From Paenibacillus sacheonensis (GTDB lineage Bacteria; Bacillota; Bacilli; Paenibacillales; Paenibacillaceae): a DNA stretch of 64,000 nt. A program made the translations under genes and the position numbers. Shown here piece by piece: positions 1 through 7,400 of this stretch (position 1 is its first letter; each line of letters starts with the position of its first letter). The notes below the pieces were generated by a model, which did no database searches, was not told the DNA's origin, and saw only the letters and a list, made by a program, of their open reading frames with translations. The stretch spans positions 496,001 to 560,000 of the forward strand of contig NZ_JAAAMU010000003.1 in assembly GCF_009909195.1 (NCBI RefSeq). The letters run 5' to 3'.

Positions 1-1
1 T

Positions 2-112
2 CGGGTCGGCTACGAGGCGTCCCAGTCGTTCACCCGCTTTTTCAAAAAAACCATGGGCGTAACGCCCGTGGAGTACAGGGATGCCTCAAGAACGGTACGA
101 GAAATCCGGTAG
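2..112 (+). CDS. AraC-family regulator, C-terminal end (cut by window edge)
   Basis: Only the last 36 codons are present; the reading frame is open from base 2 to the TAG at 110-112. The translation contains GYEASQSFTRFFKK followed by MGVTPVEYR, which is the second helix-turn-helix and closing signature of the AraC/XylS DNA-binding domain. The protein is therefore an AraC-type transcription factor whose sensor part lies outside the window, so its ligand cannot be judged. The gap to the next gene is short (58 bp), but that gene has its own strong ribosome binding site. Confidence 0.85.
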   Translation, partial: RVGYEASQSFTRFFKKTMGVTPVEYRDASRTVREIR

Positions 113-170
113 AAATTTGAAAAGCCTTCAGGAATAACGACTAACGGACGCTACGACAAGGAGTGAAGGT

Positions 171-854
171 ATGAAGTTATTGCTCACATCCGCAGGGATT
201 CTTAATAAAAGCATGCACGACGCGCTAGTCGACATGCTGGGCAAGCCGATCGCCGACTGCAACGCCCTGTGCATCCCCACCGCGATGTACGGACACCCTT
301 GGGTCGGCCCCGGCGTCAAAGCCTGGGAGTTCGTCAGCGGGAATTCCGAGAATCCCATGGTCGGCCTGGGCTGGAAGTCCGTCGGGGTCTTGGAGCTCAC
401 GGCGCTGCCAAGCATCAGCAAGGACCGCTGGGTGCCGCTGGTTCGGGAGGCGGACGTCCTTCTGGTGTCGGGGGGTGACGCCCTCTATCTGTGTCACTGG
501 ATGCGGCAGTCCGGACTGGCAGACCTGTTGCCGTCGCTGCAGGCCGTTTATGTGGGGATGAGCGCCGGGAGCATGGTGATGGCGCCTAACATTGGGGAAT
601 TCTTCGTTGGCTGGACTCCGCCGACCGGCGGCGATGAAACGCTGAGCCTGATTGATTTTGCGATCTTTCCGCATCTGGACCACGAGTTGCTGCCCGGAAA
701 CACCATGGCTGCCGCGGAGAGATGGGCCGCCGGGATGCAAGGGCTGGCATATGCAATCGATGATCAGACCGCCATCCAAGTAATCGACGGGGCAGTCGAA
801 GTTATTTCCGAAGGGAAATGGAACTATTTTTCGGCCTGTATTCAAAAGGGTTAA
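171..854 (+). CDS. Peptidase S51 / type 1 glutamine amidotransferase-like protein (PepE-like)
   Basis: A 227-residue protein with the S51 (dipeptidase E) layout. SGGDALYL near residue 100 matches the SGGN/DT motif, and GMSAGS at 129-134 is the nucleophile elbow, with Ser131 as likely catalytic serine. FPHLDHE near residue 170 probably carries the histidine. Family members are cytoplasmic serine peptidases cutting Asp-Xaa dipeptides or cyanophycin-type substrates, but many relatives are uncharacterised, so the substrate is open. Length is normal for the family (about 200-240). The start is supported by AAGGAGTGAAGGT directly upstream of the ATG. It appears to be a single gene; a hairpin follows at 880-910. 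Confidence 0.85.
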   Translation: MKLLLTSAGILNKSMHDALVDMLGKPIADCNALCIPTAMYGHPWVGPGVKAWEFVSGNSENPMVGLGWKSVGVLELTALPSISKDRWVPLVREADVLLVSGGDALYLCHWMRQSGLADLLPSLQAVYVGMSAGSMVMAPNIGEFFVGWTPPTGGDETLSLIDFAIFPHLDHELLPGNTMAAAERWAAGMQGLAYAIDDQTAIQVIDGAVEVISEGKWNYFSACIQKG

Positions 855-879
855 TCACCCTATATGTAAGACACCATGA

Positions 880-910
880 GGCAGCCATTCTCAGATATAG
901 ATTGGCTGCC
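880..910. other. Hairpin between convergent genes
   Basis: GGCAGCCA (880-887) pairs with TGGCTGCC (903-910) around a 15-base loop. It lies between the convergent S51 gene and the collagen-like gene. There is no clear T-run on either side, so use as a terminator is only a guess. Confidence 0.4.
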
Positions 911-943
911 ATCTTCAATGGATTTTTGATAAGAGGATGACTA

Positions 944-1879
944 TTATGAAGCGGTATAAGTTAGACTGGCGCTAAATGAAAGTTGTGTGATATCTGCCGC
1001 AGAGGGATCGGTCGCCGCAAACGTTCTAACGCGAATTCCGATTCGATCACCCGCGGAAACTATTAATGAGCCAAGATTGATATTCGTCGCACTACGGAAA
1101 GTACCGGCTGTAATGATATTATTCGGAAATCCGAATCTTACCGAACTCGTTAAAGGGGTTGTTAGATAAGGGGAAGAACTATGATCAATCCCATTATTAG
1201 GAGCAGACGGTGATCGGAATACCGTAAAATCATATTGAAGACCGAGCGTATTAATAGAGACCACGGAAGCAACCAATAGATCTGCACTAATTTGTAGATT
1301 TTGAACTGTGCCCGCAAAGGGAATCGGGAAAGCAAAGCCGCCTGCTTCAGGTGGCATTGTCGATTCTCCAGAACCGTCAATAACCTCAACGGTATGATTG
1401 CCAAAACCCATTAATATTGGAGCGGCCGATACTACTGCAGCTCCGCTAAGAATGATCCCCGTTGAAAATGGAATGATTCCTCCAGTTCCGGCCGGTCCAG
1501 CCGGTCCTGTTGGTCCAAGTAGACCTTGGGGGCCAGGGACTCCGGTTGCTCCTGCTGGTCCTGTCGCACCTGTTGCTCCTGCCAGTCCAGCTGCTCCAAG
1601 AGCTCCTGCAAGCCCGGCAAGTCCAGCAGGCCCCACCGATCCGATAGCACCCGCAAGGCCCGCAAGTCCAGCGGGTCCGACTTCGCCGATTGCACCTACA
1701 AGCCCTGCAAGGCCAGCCGGTCCAAGTGCGCCTGCAAGCCCGGTTGCTCCGGCTGCTCCAATTGCGCCTGCAAGTCCTTCAAGCAGTTGTTGTCCTTCCG
1801 CCGGAGGTCCAGGAGGTCCAGGCGGGCCTTGAGGACCGCGCGGGCCGGGAGGTCCAGGAGGACCGTTATGTTTGCCCAT
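944..1879 (-). CDS. Collagen-like exosporium protein with BclB-type C-terminal domain
   Basis: Residues 1 to about 145 are nearly all Gly-X-Y collagen triplets, first GPPGPP-type and then GLAGAIG/GPAGLAG-type, with one interruption (AEGQQLLE). The C-terminal 170 residues (from IPFSTG) form the beta-rich BclB-type globular domain that trimerises collagen-like filaments on the outer spore surface. An ATG at 1915 gives 12 more residues, but AAGGAG lies 9 bases before the ATG at 1879, which also begins the typical MGKHNGPPGPP head, so 1879 is chosen. Expected location is the spore exosporium or hair-like nap. The repeats make this gene prone to length change between strains. Family assignment is firm; adhesion or dispersal roles are inferred from relatives. 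Confidence 0.88.
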   Translation of the reverse strand: MGKHNGPPGPPGPRGPQGPPGPPGPPAEGQQLLEGLAGAIGAAGATGLAGALGPAGLAGLVGAIGEVGPAGLAGLAGAIGSVGPAGLAGLAGALGAAGLAGATGATGPAGATGVPGPQGLLGPTGPAGPAGTGGIIPFSTGIILSGAAVVSAAPILMGFGNHTVEVIDGSGESTMPPEAGGFAFPIPFAGTVQNLQISADLLVASVVSINTLGLQYDFTVFRSPSAPNNGIDHSSSPYLTTPLTSSVRFGFPNNIITAGTFRSATNINLGSLIVSAGDRIGIRVRTFAATDPSAADITQLSFSASLTYTAS

Positions 1880-2076
1880 ATTTTTCATCTCCTTGTTTCG
1901 ACACTGATTCAGCATATTAACAGCCTATAGACGGAGACACAGCAAATACCTATATTAATAAAAATAGGCGACTAGAGCTTGCTGAAGCTGAATAAATGGT
2001 TTTAACATCAGCTTCTATCCGGTAGAACTCTCAGCGTGTCAGGACGGAACGTTCATAGCGGTCTGAATGTTTTTCA

Positions 2077-2298
2077 GGTCGAGCCGTCCATTCCTACCGC
2101 ATCGATCACGACATCGGCGCCGCCTTTGGTCATTTCCTTGAGATTGTTGCGGATATTCTTATCTTGTTCGAAGTTTACGATTTCCACATGGTTGGTTCGC
2201 TTCGGATGCTGTAAGCGGTAATCGGCATAGCCGACGGCTATAACCCGCTTTGCTCCTATCAGCCAGCAGAATTTCTGGGCTAGAAGTACGGCAGGCTC
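2077..2298 (-). pseudogene. Relic of a zinc-dependent alcohol dehydrogenase
   Basis: The minus strand encodes about 74 residues that follow the Rossmann half of threonine-dehydrogenase-like zinc alcohol dehydrogenases: LLAQKF, then GAKRVIAV, NHVEIVNF, and KGGADVVIDAVGMDG before a stop. The usual N-terminal zinc domain is absent: upstream of residue EPAVLLAQ the frame runs into unrelated sequence that holds a terminator hairpin. The frame also ends where family members continue for more than 100 residues. No good start or ribosome binding site precedes it. This is best read as a decayed internal fragment rather than a small gene. Confidence 0.7.
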
Positions 2299-2316
2299 GG
2301 CAGAGTCGCCTTCAGA

Positions 2317-2349
2317 AGGCTTCGGCTTGTGCCGAAGCCTTTTGTTTTT
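2317..2349 (+). terminator. Rho-independent terminator
   Basis: AGGCTTCGGC (2317-2326), loop TTGT, GCCGAAGCCT (2331-2340), then TTTGTTTTT. It is a perfect 10-bp stem oriented for plus-strand transcription, yet no intact plus-strand gene lies directly upstream. It may be a leftover of the rearrangement that broke the alcohol dehydrogenase, or it may insulate the downstream gene. Confidence 0.8.
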
Positions 2350-2468
2350 GAGATGTCTCGGACATTTCTCGAAAAACTGAAATCGAATAGAATAGCCAAG
2401 CATTTGAAAACGTTTCTAACATATATAGATAATAGCCGTTCGAATGCGTGGGGAGGAACTAGAAAACT

Positions 2469-3554
2469 ATGTTAGCTACGGAAGACTATTTCGGTCATTT
2501 CGAAACCGTTTATTTATTTTATGGGGCTATGCCTACGGGCGTAAGCGTATCGGAAACCGGGCGTATCTTCGTTTGCTTTCCGAAATGGGGAGATGACGTT
2601 AGATTCACGGTAGCTGAAATTGTCGGGAGGCGGTTACAGCCTTATCCTGATTTGGCAACGAACACGATCAACCCTTTGAATAGCACGATGTCCTTCATCA
2701 GCGTCCAAAGTGTATTCGCCGATGGAAGGGGAACGTTGTGGGTGCTGGATACGGCTGCACCGAATTTTTCCCAGCCCATTCAAGGAGCGGCAAAACTAGT
2801 CGCGATAGATTTAAAGACGAATGCAATTCGAAACGTATATACGTTTGCGGAAGATGTCGTCTTGCCGACAACGTATTTGAACGATGTCCGGTTTGACTTT
2901 CGCGTCGGTAAATCAGGTTACGCCTATATAACGGATTCTTCTTCCAAAGGTCCAGGCGCTATCATAGTCGTGAATTTAGAAAATGGAAATGCGTTTAGAC
3001 GGTTAAACGGAGCCAATTCAACGTCGCCCGATCCGTATTTTTTACCGAAAGTGGAAGGCAAAATACTGATGAATCGGAACGCGGACGGTTCGACATCTCC
3101 CTTTCGATCGGCCTCCGACGGTATAGCGATCTCCCCCGATGGAAAACTGTTGTTTTTTTGTCCATTGACCAGCCGTCATCTATACGCGATCCCAACGGAA
3201 GCCTTAAGAGACAGAACGATAACGGATTTTAACTTGCAATATCATGTGCAGTATCGGGGAGAAAAAGGCGCGTCCGATGGAATGATAACCGATGCACAAG
3301 GAAACGTTTACGCCGGAGACTATGAAAACGATAGCATTCGCAAGATATTGCCGAATGGAATAATGGAAACGGTCGCGCATGATCCGAAAATTTTATGGCC
3401 CGATACTTTTTCCATTGGTCCGGATCGACACTTATTTGTAATTGTGAACCAACTGCATCGGCAGGCAAGATATCATTATGGAAAAGACCTGCGACAAAAG
3501 CCTTATGGTTTACTGCGCATAAAAATCGATGAATTGCCCGCTCCTTCTTTCTGA
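2469..3554 (+). CDS. Major royal jelly / yellow-family protein (six-bladed propeller)
   Basis: A 361-residue protein resembling bacterial members of the MRJP/yellow family. It has MPTGVSVSETGRIFVCFPKW near residue 19 (the family's G-V-S-V-x-G-R-x-F-V-x-F-P-x-W core) and repeated blade motifs such as GTLWVLD, LNDVRFDF, GYAYITDSSS, SDGIAISPDGKLLFF and SDGMITDAQGNVYAGD. The fold should be a SMP-30-like beta-propeller; some bacterial relatives are treated as lactonase-like, but the substrate is unknown. No signal peptide is evident, so it is probably cytoplasmic. GGGGAGG lies 12 bases before the ATG. It stands alone between a terminator and a small-gene region. Codon use looks less GC-rich than in the operons further right. 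Confidence 0.8.
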   Translation: MLATEDYFGHFETVYLFYGAMPTGVSVSETGRIFVCFPKWGDDVRFTVAEIVGRRLQPYPDLATNTINPLNSTMSFISVQSVFADGRGTLWVLDTAAPNFSQPIQGAAKLVAIDLKTNAIRNVYTFAEDVVLPTTYLNDVRFDFRVGKSGYAYITDSSSKGPGAIIVVNLENGNAFRRLNGANSTSPDPYFLPKVEGKILMNRNADGSTSPFRSASDGIAISPDGKLLFFCPLTSRHLYAIPTEALRDRTITDFNLQYHVQYRGEKGASDGMITDAQGNVYAGDYENDSIRKILPNGIMETVAHDPKILWPDTFSIGPDRHLFVIVNQLHRQARYHYGKDLRQKPYGLLRIKIDELPAPSF

Positions 3555-3702
3555 GGAGGATGGAAGAAGGAGGTTTGCTGGAGTTTGCTGCGTTTTACAG
3601 GAATTCTAAACAATCCTGTAGAGCTTAAGAAATGAGCTTTGTAAAAAAGGAAGCCTCGGTATGACGGGTTTGTCGAGAACACGTCAGGGAGGAGCTTTAA
3701 CT

Positions 3703-3771
3703 ATGAAGTTTAAGAAAATAGACGAACAAATCAACGGATTGAACGAATTACCACCTCGCATCTCGTCGTAA
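3703..3771 (+). CDS. Possible 22-residue peptide
   Basis: A short open frame (MKFKKIDEQINGLNELPP, then RISS) begins 7 bases after AGGGAGGAGC and is followed 28 bases later by a clean terminator. The good ribosome binding site and private terminator argue that it is translated. No family is recognised, and there is no hydrophobic segment or leader-peptide motif. It could also be an attenuator-type leader without a downstream gene. Confidence 0.4.
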   Translation: MKFKKIDEQINGLNELPPRISS

Positions 3772-3799
3772 AGGATCGACGTGACAATACCAACGCAGC

Positions 3800-3835
3800 A
3801 AAACCCCTGCGACTACTCGCTGGGGTTTTCGTTCT
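3800..3835 (+). terminator. Rho-independent terminator
   Basis: AAAACCCC (3800-3807) pairs with GGGGTTTT (3822-3829), extended inward by partial pairing, and is followed by CGTTCTTCT. It ends the small-peptide transcript. Confidence 0.7.
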
Positions 3836-3941
3836 TCTCAAAAAAGAGGAGCCTGCCGTCCGGTGTTAACGGGCCTTATCCATATCATAGCTATTGTACC
3901 CAGAAGGGTGATGCAACAGTGTTAGATGATAGTCAGCCAGA

Positions 3942-4079
3942 TTAGAAAAAACGTCCGCACAAAACGATTACCAACAAAATGTACAGAACAAGCAGTCCGC
4001 CTACACCATACCCGCCAAATCCGCCGACTGACCCGCCGCAACCAACTCCGCCTACGCCACCAACGTTACCATATCCCAA
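3942..4079 (-). CDS. YjcZ-type glycine-rich sporulation mini-protein (copy 1)
   Basis: A 45-residue protein starting with TTG at 4079-4077, 8 bases after AAAGGAG. It reads MGYGNVGGVGGVGCGG, then a glycine-rich stretch, then the hydrophobic segment LLVLYILLVIVL and a basic end. This is the YjcZ/SscA-like family of tiny spore proteins: a Gly-rich head plus one membrane helix. A second copy at 14019 shares the same TTG start, ribosome binding site, first residues and upstream promoter. Because it lacks ATG and is under 50 codons it is easily missed. Function in spore assembly is inferred from the family. Confidence 0.82.
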   Translation of the reverse strand: MGYGNVGGVGGVGCGGSVGGFGGYGVGGLLVLYILLVIVLCGRFF

Positions 4080-4111
4080 TATGGTCAGCTCCTTTTGTTT
4101 AGGTACACGGC

Positions 4112-4140
4112 AGTATATGTGTATTCGGGCATGTTGTATG
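4112..4140 (-). promoter_or_regulatory. Sporulation-type (sigma-E-like) promoter of the first YjcZ gene
   Basis: Read on the minus strand: CATACA, 15 bases, CATATACT. The -10 element fits the sigma-E pattern CATAnanT, while the -35 fits less well. The same two boxes with the same spacing lie upstream of the second YjcZ gene (13958-13986), and the surrounding bases are conserved as well, which supports a real promoter. Confidence 0.6.
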
Positions 4141-4413
4141 GGCTATTGTCAGAAAGGGGCAAACGTCTAGAATACAAGGCCACTGGCAATACCGGGAAGC
4201 CGACTGACTTCGATGCCCTGCTGTCACGAATATGCGCAGCAGCCGCGTGTTGGACAACTTAATGCGGAGGCGTTTGAGGAAACGAACCGATACACGAAGG
4301 TCATGCCGGCGCAGGGCAGCGCGGTTCGTGCTCGATCATCAAGCGGACATGAATTTTGTGCAATTGGATATAATATGCCGGTACAAAATGAAGAATATAA
4401 GGAGCGAAATTAA
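4141..4413. other. Intergenic stretch without a recognisable gene
   Basis: Between the YjcZ promoter and the DUF3231 gene I see only short overlapping frames (for example 4213-4413) that lack ribosome binding sites and resemble nothing known. It may hold the DUF3231 promoter. Confidence 0.4.
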
Positions 4414-4932
4414 ATGGGAGTCTTAAGCGGTAACCCTAAAGATGAACCAATGCATTATGGAGAAATTTCCAGTGTTTGGATGGCCTCAACAACAGCAAAA
4501 GGCGTTGTATCCTGCTACCAAGCCTATTTAAACCACGCTGGAGACAAAGACCTTAAAAAAGTACTCGAAGATCTTATTGATCAAGCAAAGCTAGAGATTA
4601 AAGAATGTGATGCATTACTTATTGATAACGGAATTTCCCCTGCACCAACAATGCCGGAAAGACCACAAGTTAAACTCGAAGACATCCCTGCCGGGGCAAG
4701 ATTTACTGATCCTGAAATAGCTGCTGCACTTTCTGCAGATACTTCCATCGGCCTAGTCGCTTGCAGTCAAGTAATGGGACAATCAGTTAGAGTGGACATT
4801 GGAGCTCTATTTGCTAAATACCATCTCACTAAAGCGGCATTTGGTGTTACATTACTCCACCTAAACAAGGAAAAAGGTTGGTTAATTCCTCCTCCTCTCC
4901 AAGTAAAGCGACCTGAGACCGTTAACGCATAA
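4414..4932 (+). CDS. DUF3231 family protein
   Basis: A 172-residue protein with the DUF3231 pattern: an early HYGEISSVW helix, LLIDNGISPAPTMPERP near residue 70, and LVACSQVMGQSVRVDIGALFAKYH near residue 115. Full-length relatives often carry two copies of this roughly 170-residue helical domain; this is a single-domain form. The family is widespread in spore formers, and its biochemical role is unknown. AAGGAG lies 8-9 bases before the ATG, and a terminator follows at once, so it is monocistronic. The coding sequence is visibly more AT-rich than the operons from 5.5 kb onward, which may mean a different origin. Confidence 0.85.
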   Translation: MGVLSGNPKDEPMHYGEISSVWMASTTAKGVVSCYQAYLNHAGDKDLKKVLEDLIDQAKLEIKECDALLIDNGISPAPTMPERPQVKLEDIPAGARFTDPEIAAALSADTSIGLVACSQVMGQSVRVDIGALFAKYHLTKAAFGVTLLHLNKEKGWLIPPPLQVKRPETVNA

Positions 4933-4938
4933 ATTCAC

Positions 4939-4970
4939 GATCCCGCTCTTTGAGTGGGATTCTTTTTCTT
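4939..4970 (+). terminator. Rho-independent terminator after DUF3231 gene
   Basis: GATCCCGCTC pairs with GAGTGGGATTC (with G-T pairs) and is followed by TTTTTCTT. Confidence 0.8.
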
Positions 4971-5191
4971 CTAGTTGCTTATTACTTAATATTCATTGAG
5001 TTACCCGGTCACGGGCAGACAGCAAAGTTAGTTATCATTGGCCGGCGAGATTTAACTGGCGGCTTATTCGTCATCCTTAGGTCGATGTCAGCGCGGTGAA
5101 GAATGAAGCAGGATGAAATCAAAGCCAATGGGAATTCTATTATTGACCGATCGTTAGAATTGGTTTAGCAATCGAGAAAGGCGGTGAAACG

Positions 5192-5374
5192 ATGACAACG
5201 AGTCGTGGACATCAAGGAGCCCATGGAATCGGACAAGCGGAGAAGCAGCTGAACCGGCAAGCGAACGCGGCTGAAACCATTCAAGGATCCAATTCTACAG
5301 ACCAAGAGGTGCTTGAAGCTAGTAACGAACCATCGCATATGTTGGATGAAGTAATCGACGTCAACAATGATTAA
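5192..5374 (+). CDS. Small hydrophilic protein, unknown
   Basis: A 60-residue protein rich in Gln, Asn, Ser and Glu (start MTTSRGHQGAHGIGQAEKQL, end DVNND). It has no cysteine, signal peptide or membrane segment, and I do not recognise a family. AAGGCGGTGA precedes the ATG, and a hairpin with six T follows at 5415, giving it the look of a complete single gene. The composition resembles small spore-associated proteins, but that is only an impression. Confidence 0.6.
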   Translation: MTTSRGHQGAHGIGQAEKQLNRQANAAETIQGSNSTDQEVLEASNEPSHMLDEVIDVNND

Positions 5375-5414
5375 ATCCTTGACTGCAAGCGGACAAAAAG
5401 ATATGGAATTCATG

Positions 5415-5435
5415 CCGCGCTCTGCGCGGTTTTTT
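5415..5435 (+). terminator. Rho-independent terminator
   Basis: CCGCGC (5415-5420), loop TCT, GCGCGG (5424-5429), then six T. Confidence 0.85.
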
Positions 5436-5515
5436 AATTTCATATATTCCCCCCGGAAGAAGAATAGAGTTATGGAAAGCATGTCTTATTCGTTTCGAAA
5501 CGGGGGCGGTTTTCC

Positions 5516-6679
5516 ATGGAATTATCCACGGCATCGGTCGCAATGTTAGGAATTGGGACGGCAGTGCCGGATCATATACTCGACCAGTCGGAAACGGCGC
5601 AGCGTTTGACGGACGCTCTTGGCAGCACCACCGACGCCGCCCGCTGGGCGAAACGGATCTTTAAGAAATGCGGGGTTCAAACTCGTTATACGTGCGAGCC
5701 CGAGCTGCTCATGCCTGCCGCAAACAACCGGTATTTCGCCCAACTGTCCGGGCTGCCTGTACCGACCACGGCAGAACGGATGGCTGCTTATAAACGAGCT
5801 GCGGCGCCGCTGGCACTGCAGGCGGCTAGGAAGGCAATGGCCGATGCCGGCGTCGAACCCGAAGCCGTTACGCATCTGCTGACGGTCAGTTGTACCGGTC
5901 AGTTTCTCCCGGGTCTGGATACGGTGCTTGTCAGGCAGCTGGGACTATCGCTCTCGGTAAACCGTATTCCGTTGACCTTCCTAGGCTGTGCGGCAGGACT
6001 AAAGGCGATCGGCATGTCGCGGGATATCGTCGCCGGGCATGCGGATGCCGTCGTGCTGGTTGTCAGCGTCGAGCTGTGCACGATCCATATGCAATCTTCG
6101 CCGGATCGCGAAGCCTTGTTCGGAGCATCGTTCTTCGGAGACGGCGCTTCCTCCTGCGTCATCGGCAGAGCAGGTCAGGCGAGCGGACCAGTATTCGCGC
6201 TGGGAGAGGCGCACAGCGGCCTCATGCCCGATACGGCCGGCGAGATGATCTGGGAAGTAGGGAATTTCGGCTACGATCTCTACTTATCTCCGCGAATCGC
6301 CCAGCTGATCGGGAATCGGATTCCCGGCCAACTTGCGCCGCTCTTGCGGGAAGACGGTCCCTTGCCCGGAATCTGGGCGATTCATCCCGGGGGGAAAGGC
6401 ATTATCGACGCACTTGAAGAAGCGCTCGGATTGTCAGCGCGCCATACGCGGTTCAGCCGTGATGTGCTTCGCGATTACGGCAACATGTCCTCCGCGACGA
6501 TTCTGTTCGTATTGGAAGCGATCCGCCAAGCGTTCGTGCGAGAATCGGCCGCCAGAACGGAAGGGTTCTGCCTGGCTTTCGGGCCAGGCCTCTCTTGCGA
6601 AACCGTACCGATCACTTACCTCCCCGCAACAGGGGCAGTAGCGATCGGCGCCGAGGCAAGGGCGGCTTCCCATGCTTAG
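5516..6679 (+). CDS. Type III polyketide synthase (chalcone/stilbene synthase family, BpsA-like)
   Basis: A 387-residue thiolase-fold enzyme with the full Cys-His-Asn triad. Cys158 lies in TFLGCAAGLKA, the histidine in WAIHPGGKGI near residue 285, and the asparagine in DYGNMSSATILF near residue 322. The conserved VSCTGQFLPGLD block is at 124-135. Enzymes of this type condense a fatty acyl-CoA starter with malonyl-CoA to give alkylpyrones or alkylresorcinols. In Bacillus the homologue BpsA works with a membrane methyltransferase, whereas here it is followed by a soluble one. It is the first gene of a four-gene operon; the next start lies 8 bases inside its end. The ribosome binding site (GGGGGCGG) is weak. 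Starter preference cannot be read from the sequence. Confidence 0.93.
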   Translation: MELSTASVAMLGIGTAVPDHILDQSETAQRLTDALGSTTDAARWAKRIFKKCGVQTRYTCEPELLMPAANNRYFAQLSGLPVPTTAERMAAYKRAAAPLALQAARKAMADAGVEPEAVTHLLTVSCTGQFLPGLDTVLVRQLGLSLSVNRIPLTFLGCAAGLKAIGMSRDIVAGHADAVVLVVSVELCTIHMQSSPDREALFGASFFGDGASSCVIGRAGQASGPVFALGEAHSGLMPDTAGEMIWEVGNFGYDLYLSPRIAQLIGNRIPGQLAPLLREDGPLPGIWAIHPGGKGIIDALEEALGLSARHTRFSRDVLRDYGNMSSATILFVLEAIRQAFVRESAARTEGFCLAFGPGLSCETVPITYLPATGAVAIGAEARAASHA

Positions 6680-7400
6680 GCTGTTACGCGAACGTGCCGC
6701 TTCGCGCGAGCTTATGGACGACCCGGCACAGGACGGAGAAGAACTGAAGGTTGCGCTGCGGCATCTTCGCAGATTGAACCGTCTCTTCCGCGCGGCTTCC
6801 CCGATGCTGTACGGGGTTGCGCGGCTATGGACGGAAACCGGCAAACCGAGGCGACTAACCGTGCTCGATATCGGAGCGGGCTCCGGCGATATCAATGCGG
6901 CCCTGCTCCGATGGGCCGATGCGCGGGGGATCGAACTTACGGTAACGCTGGTCGACCGGACGCAAGAGGCCTGCGCGGAAGCAGCCGCCTATTACGCGGA
7001 CGAGCCCCGAATATCGGTCATGTGCCGCGACGTGTTGGATTTGGACGAGCAAGCGGCCGATATCGTGACGGGTTCCCAGTTCGTTCATCATTTCGCATCG
7101 AAGGAATTGCCGGACGTGGCTTCCGCGATGCTGAGAGCTTCCAGAATCGGTATCGTTATACAAGATATTCATCGCCACTGGCTGCCGTGGGCGGCCGTGT
7201 GGCTTGCGGCGCGGCTCGTCTCGAATAACCGTTACATTCGTAACGACGGTCCGTTATCCGTTGCCAAAGGCTTTCGTTCGGAGGATTGGAGACGATTGAA
7301 CGAAGCACTGGGCAGGCCGGGATTACGCTATGCCTGGCGGCCGTTGTTTCGTTATGTCGTGACCATTCGCAAGAGCGGAGGGAGCGCGAATGAGCGATAG
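6672..7400 (+). CDS. Class I SAM-dependent methyltransferase
   Basis: A 242-residue protein with motif I VLDIGAGSGDINAALL near residue 64, an acidic post-I residue (VTLVDRTQEA near 95) and a motif IV region around residue 130 (ADIVTGSQFVHHF). Members of this group often O- or C-methylate polyketide or quinone intermediates. Because the gene overlaps both neighbours (8 bases with the synthase, 11 with the oxidoreductase), it most probably methylates the type III polyketide product. It differs from the BpsB isoprenylcysteine-type membrane methyltransferase of Bacillus. Substrate and methylation site are inferred from context only. Confidence 0.88.
   Translation: MLRLLRERAASRELMDDPAQDGEELKVALRHLRRLNRLFRAASPMLYGVARLWTETGKPRRLTVLDIGAGSGDINAALLRWADARGIELTVTLVDRTQEACAEAAAYYADEPRISVMCRDVLDLDEQAADIVTGSQFVHHFASKELPDVASAMLRASRIGIVIQDIHRHWLPWAAVWLAARLVSNNRYIRNDGPLSVAKGFRSEDWRRLNEALGRPGLRYAWRPLFRYVVTIRKSGGSANER

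Noticed and set aside
1398-1930. Pro/Ala/Ser- and Cys/Ser/Arg-rich plus-strand frames
   Set aside because: Antisense of the collagen repeats of the exosporium gene.
4213-4426. Two overlapping 64-66-residue frames before the DUF3231 gene
   Set aside because: No ribosome binding site, no recognisable family, overlap each other in different frames.
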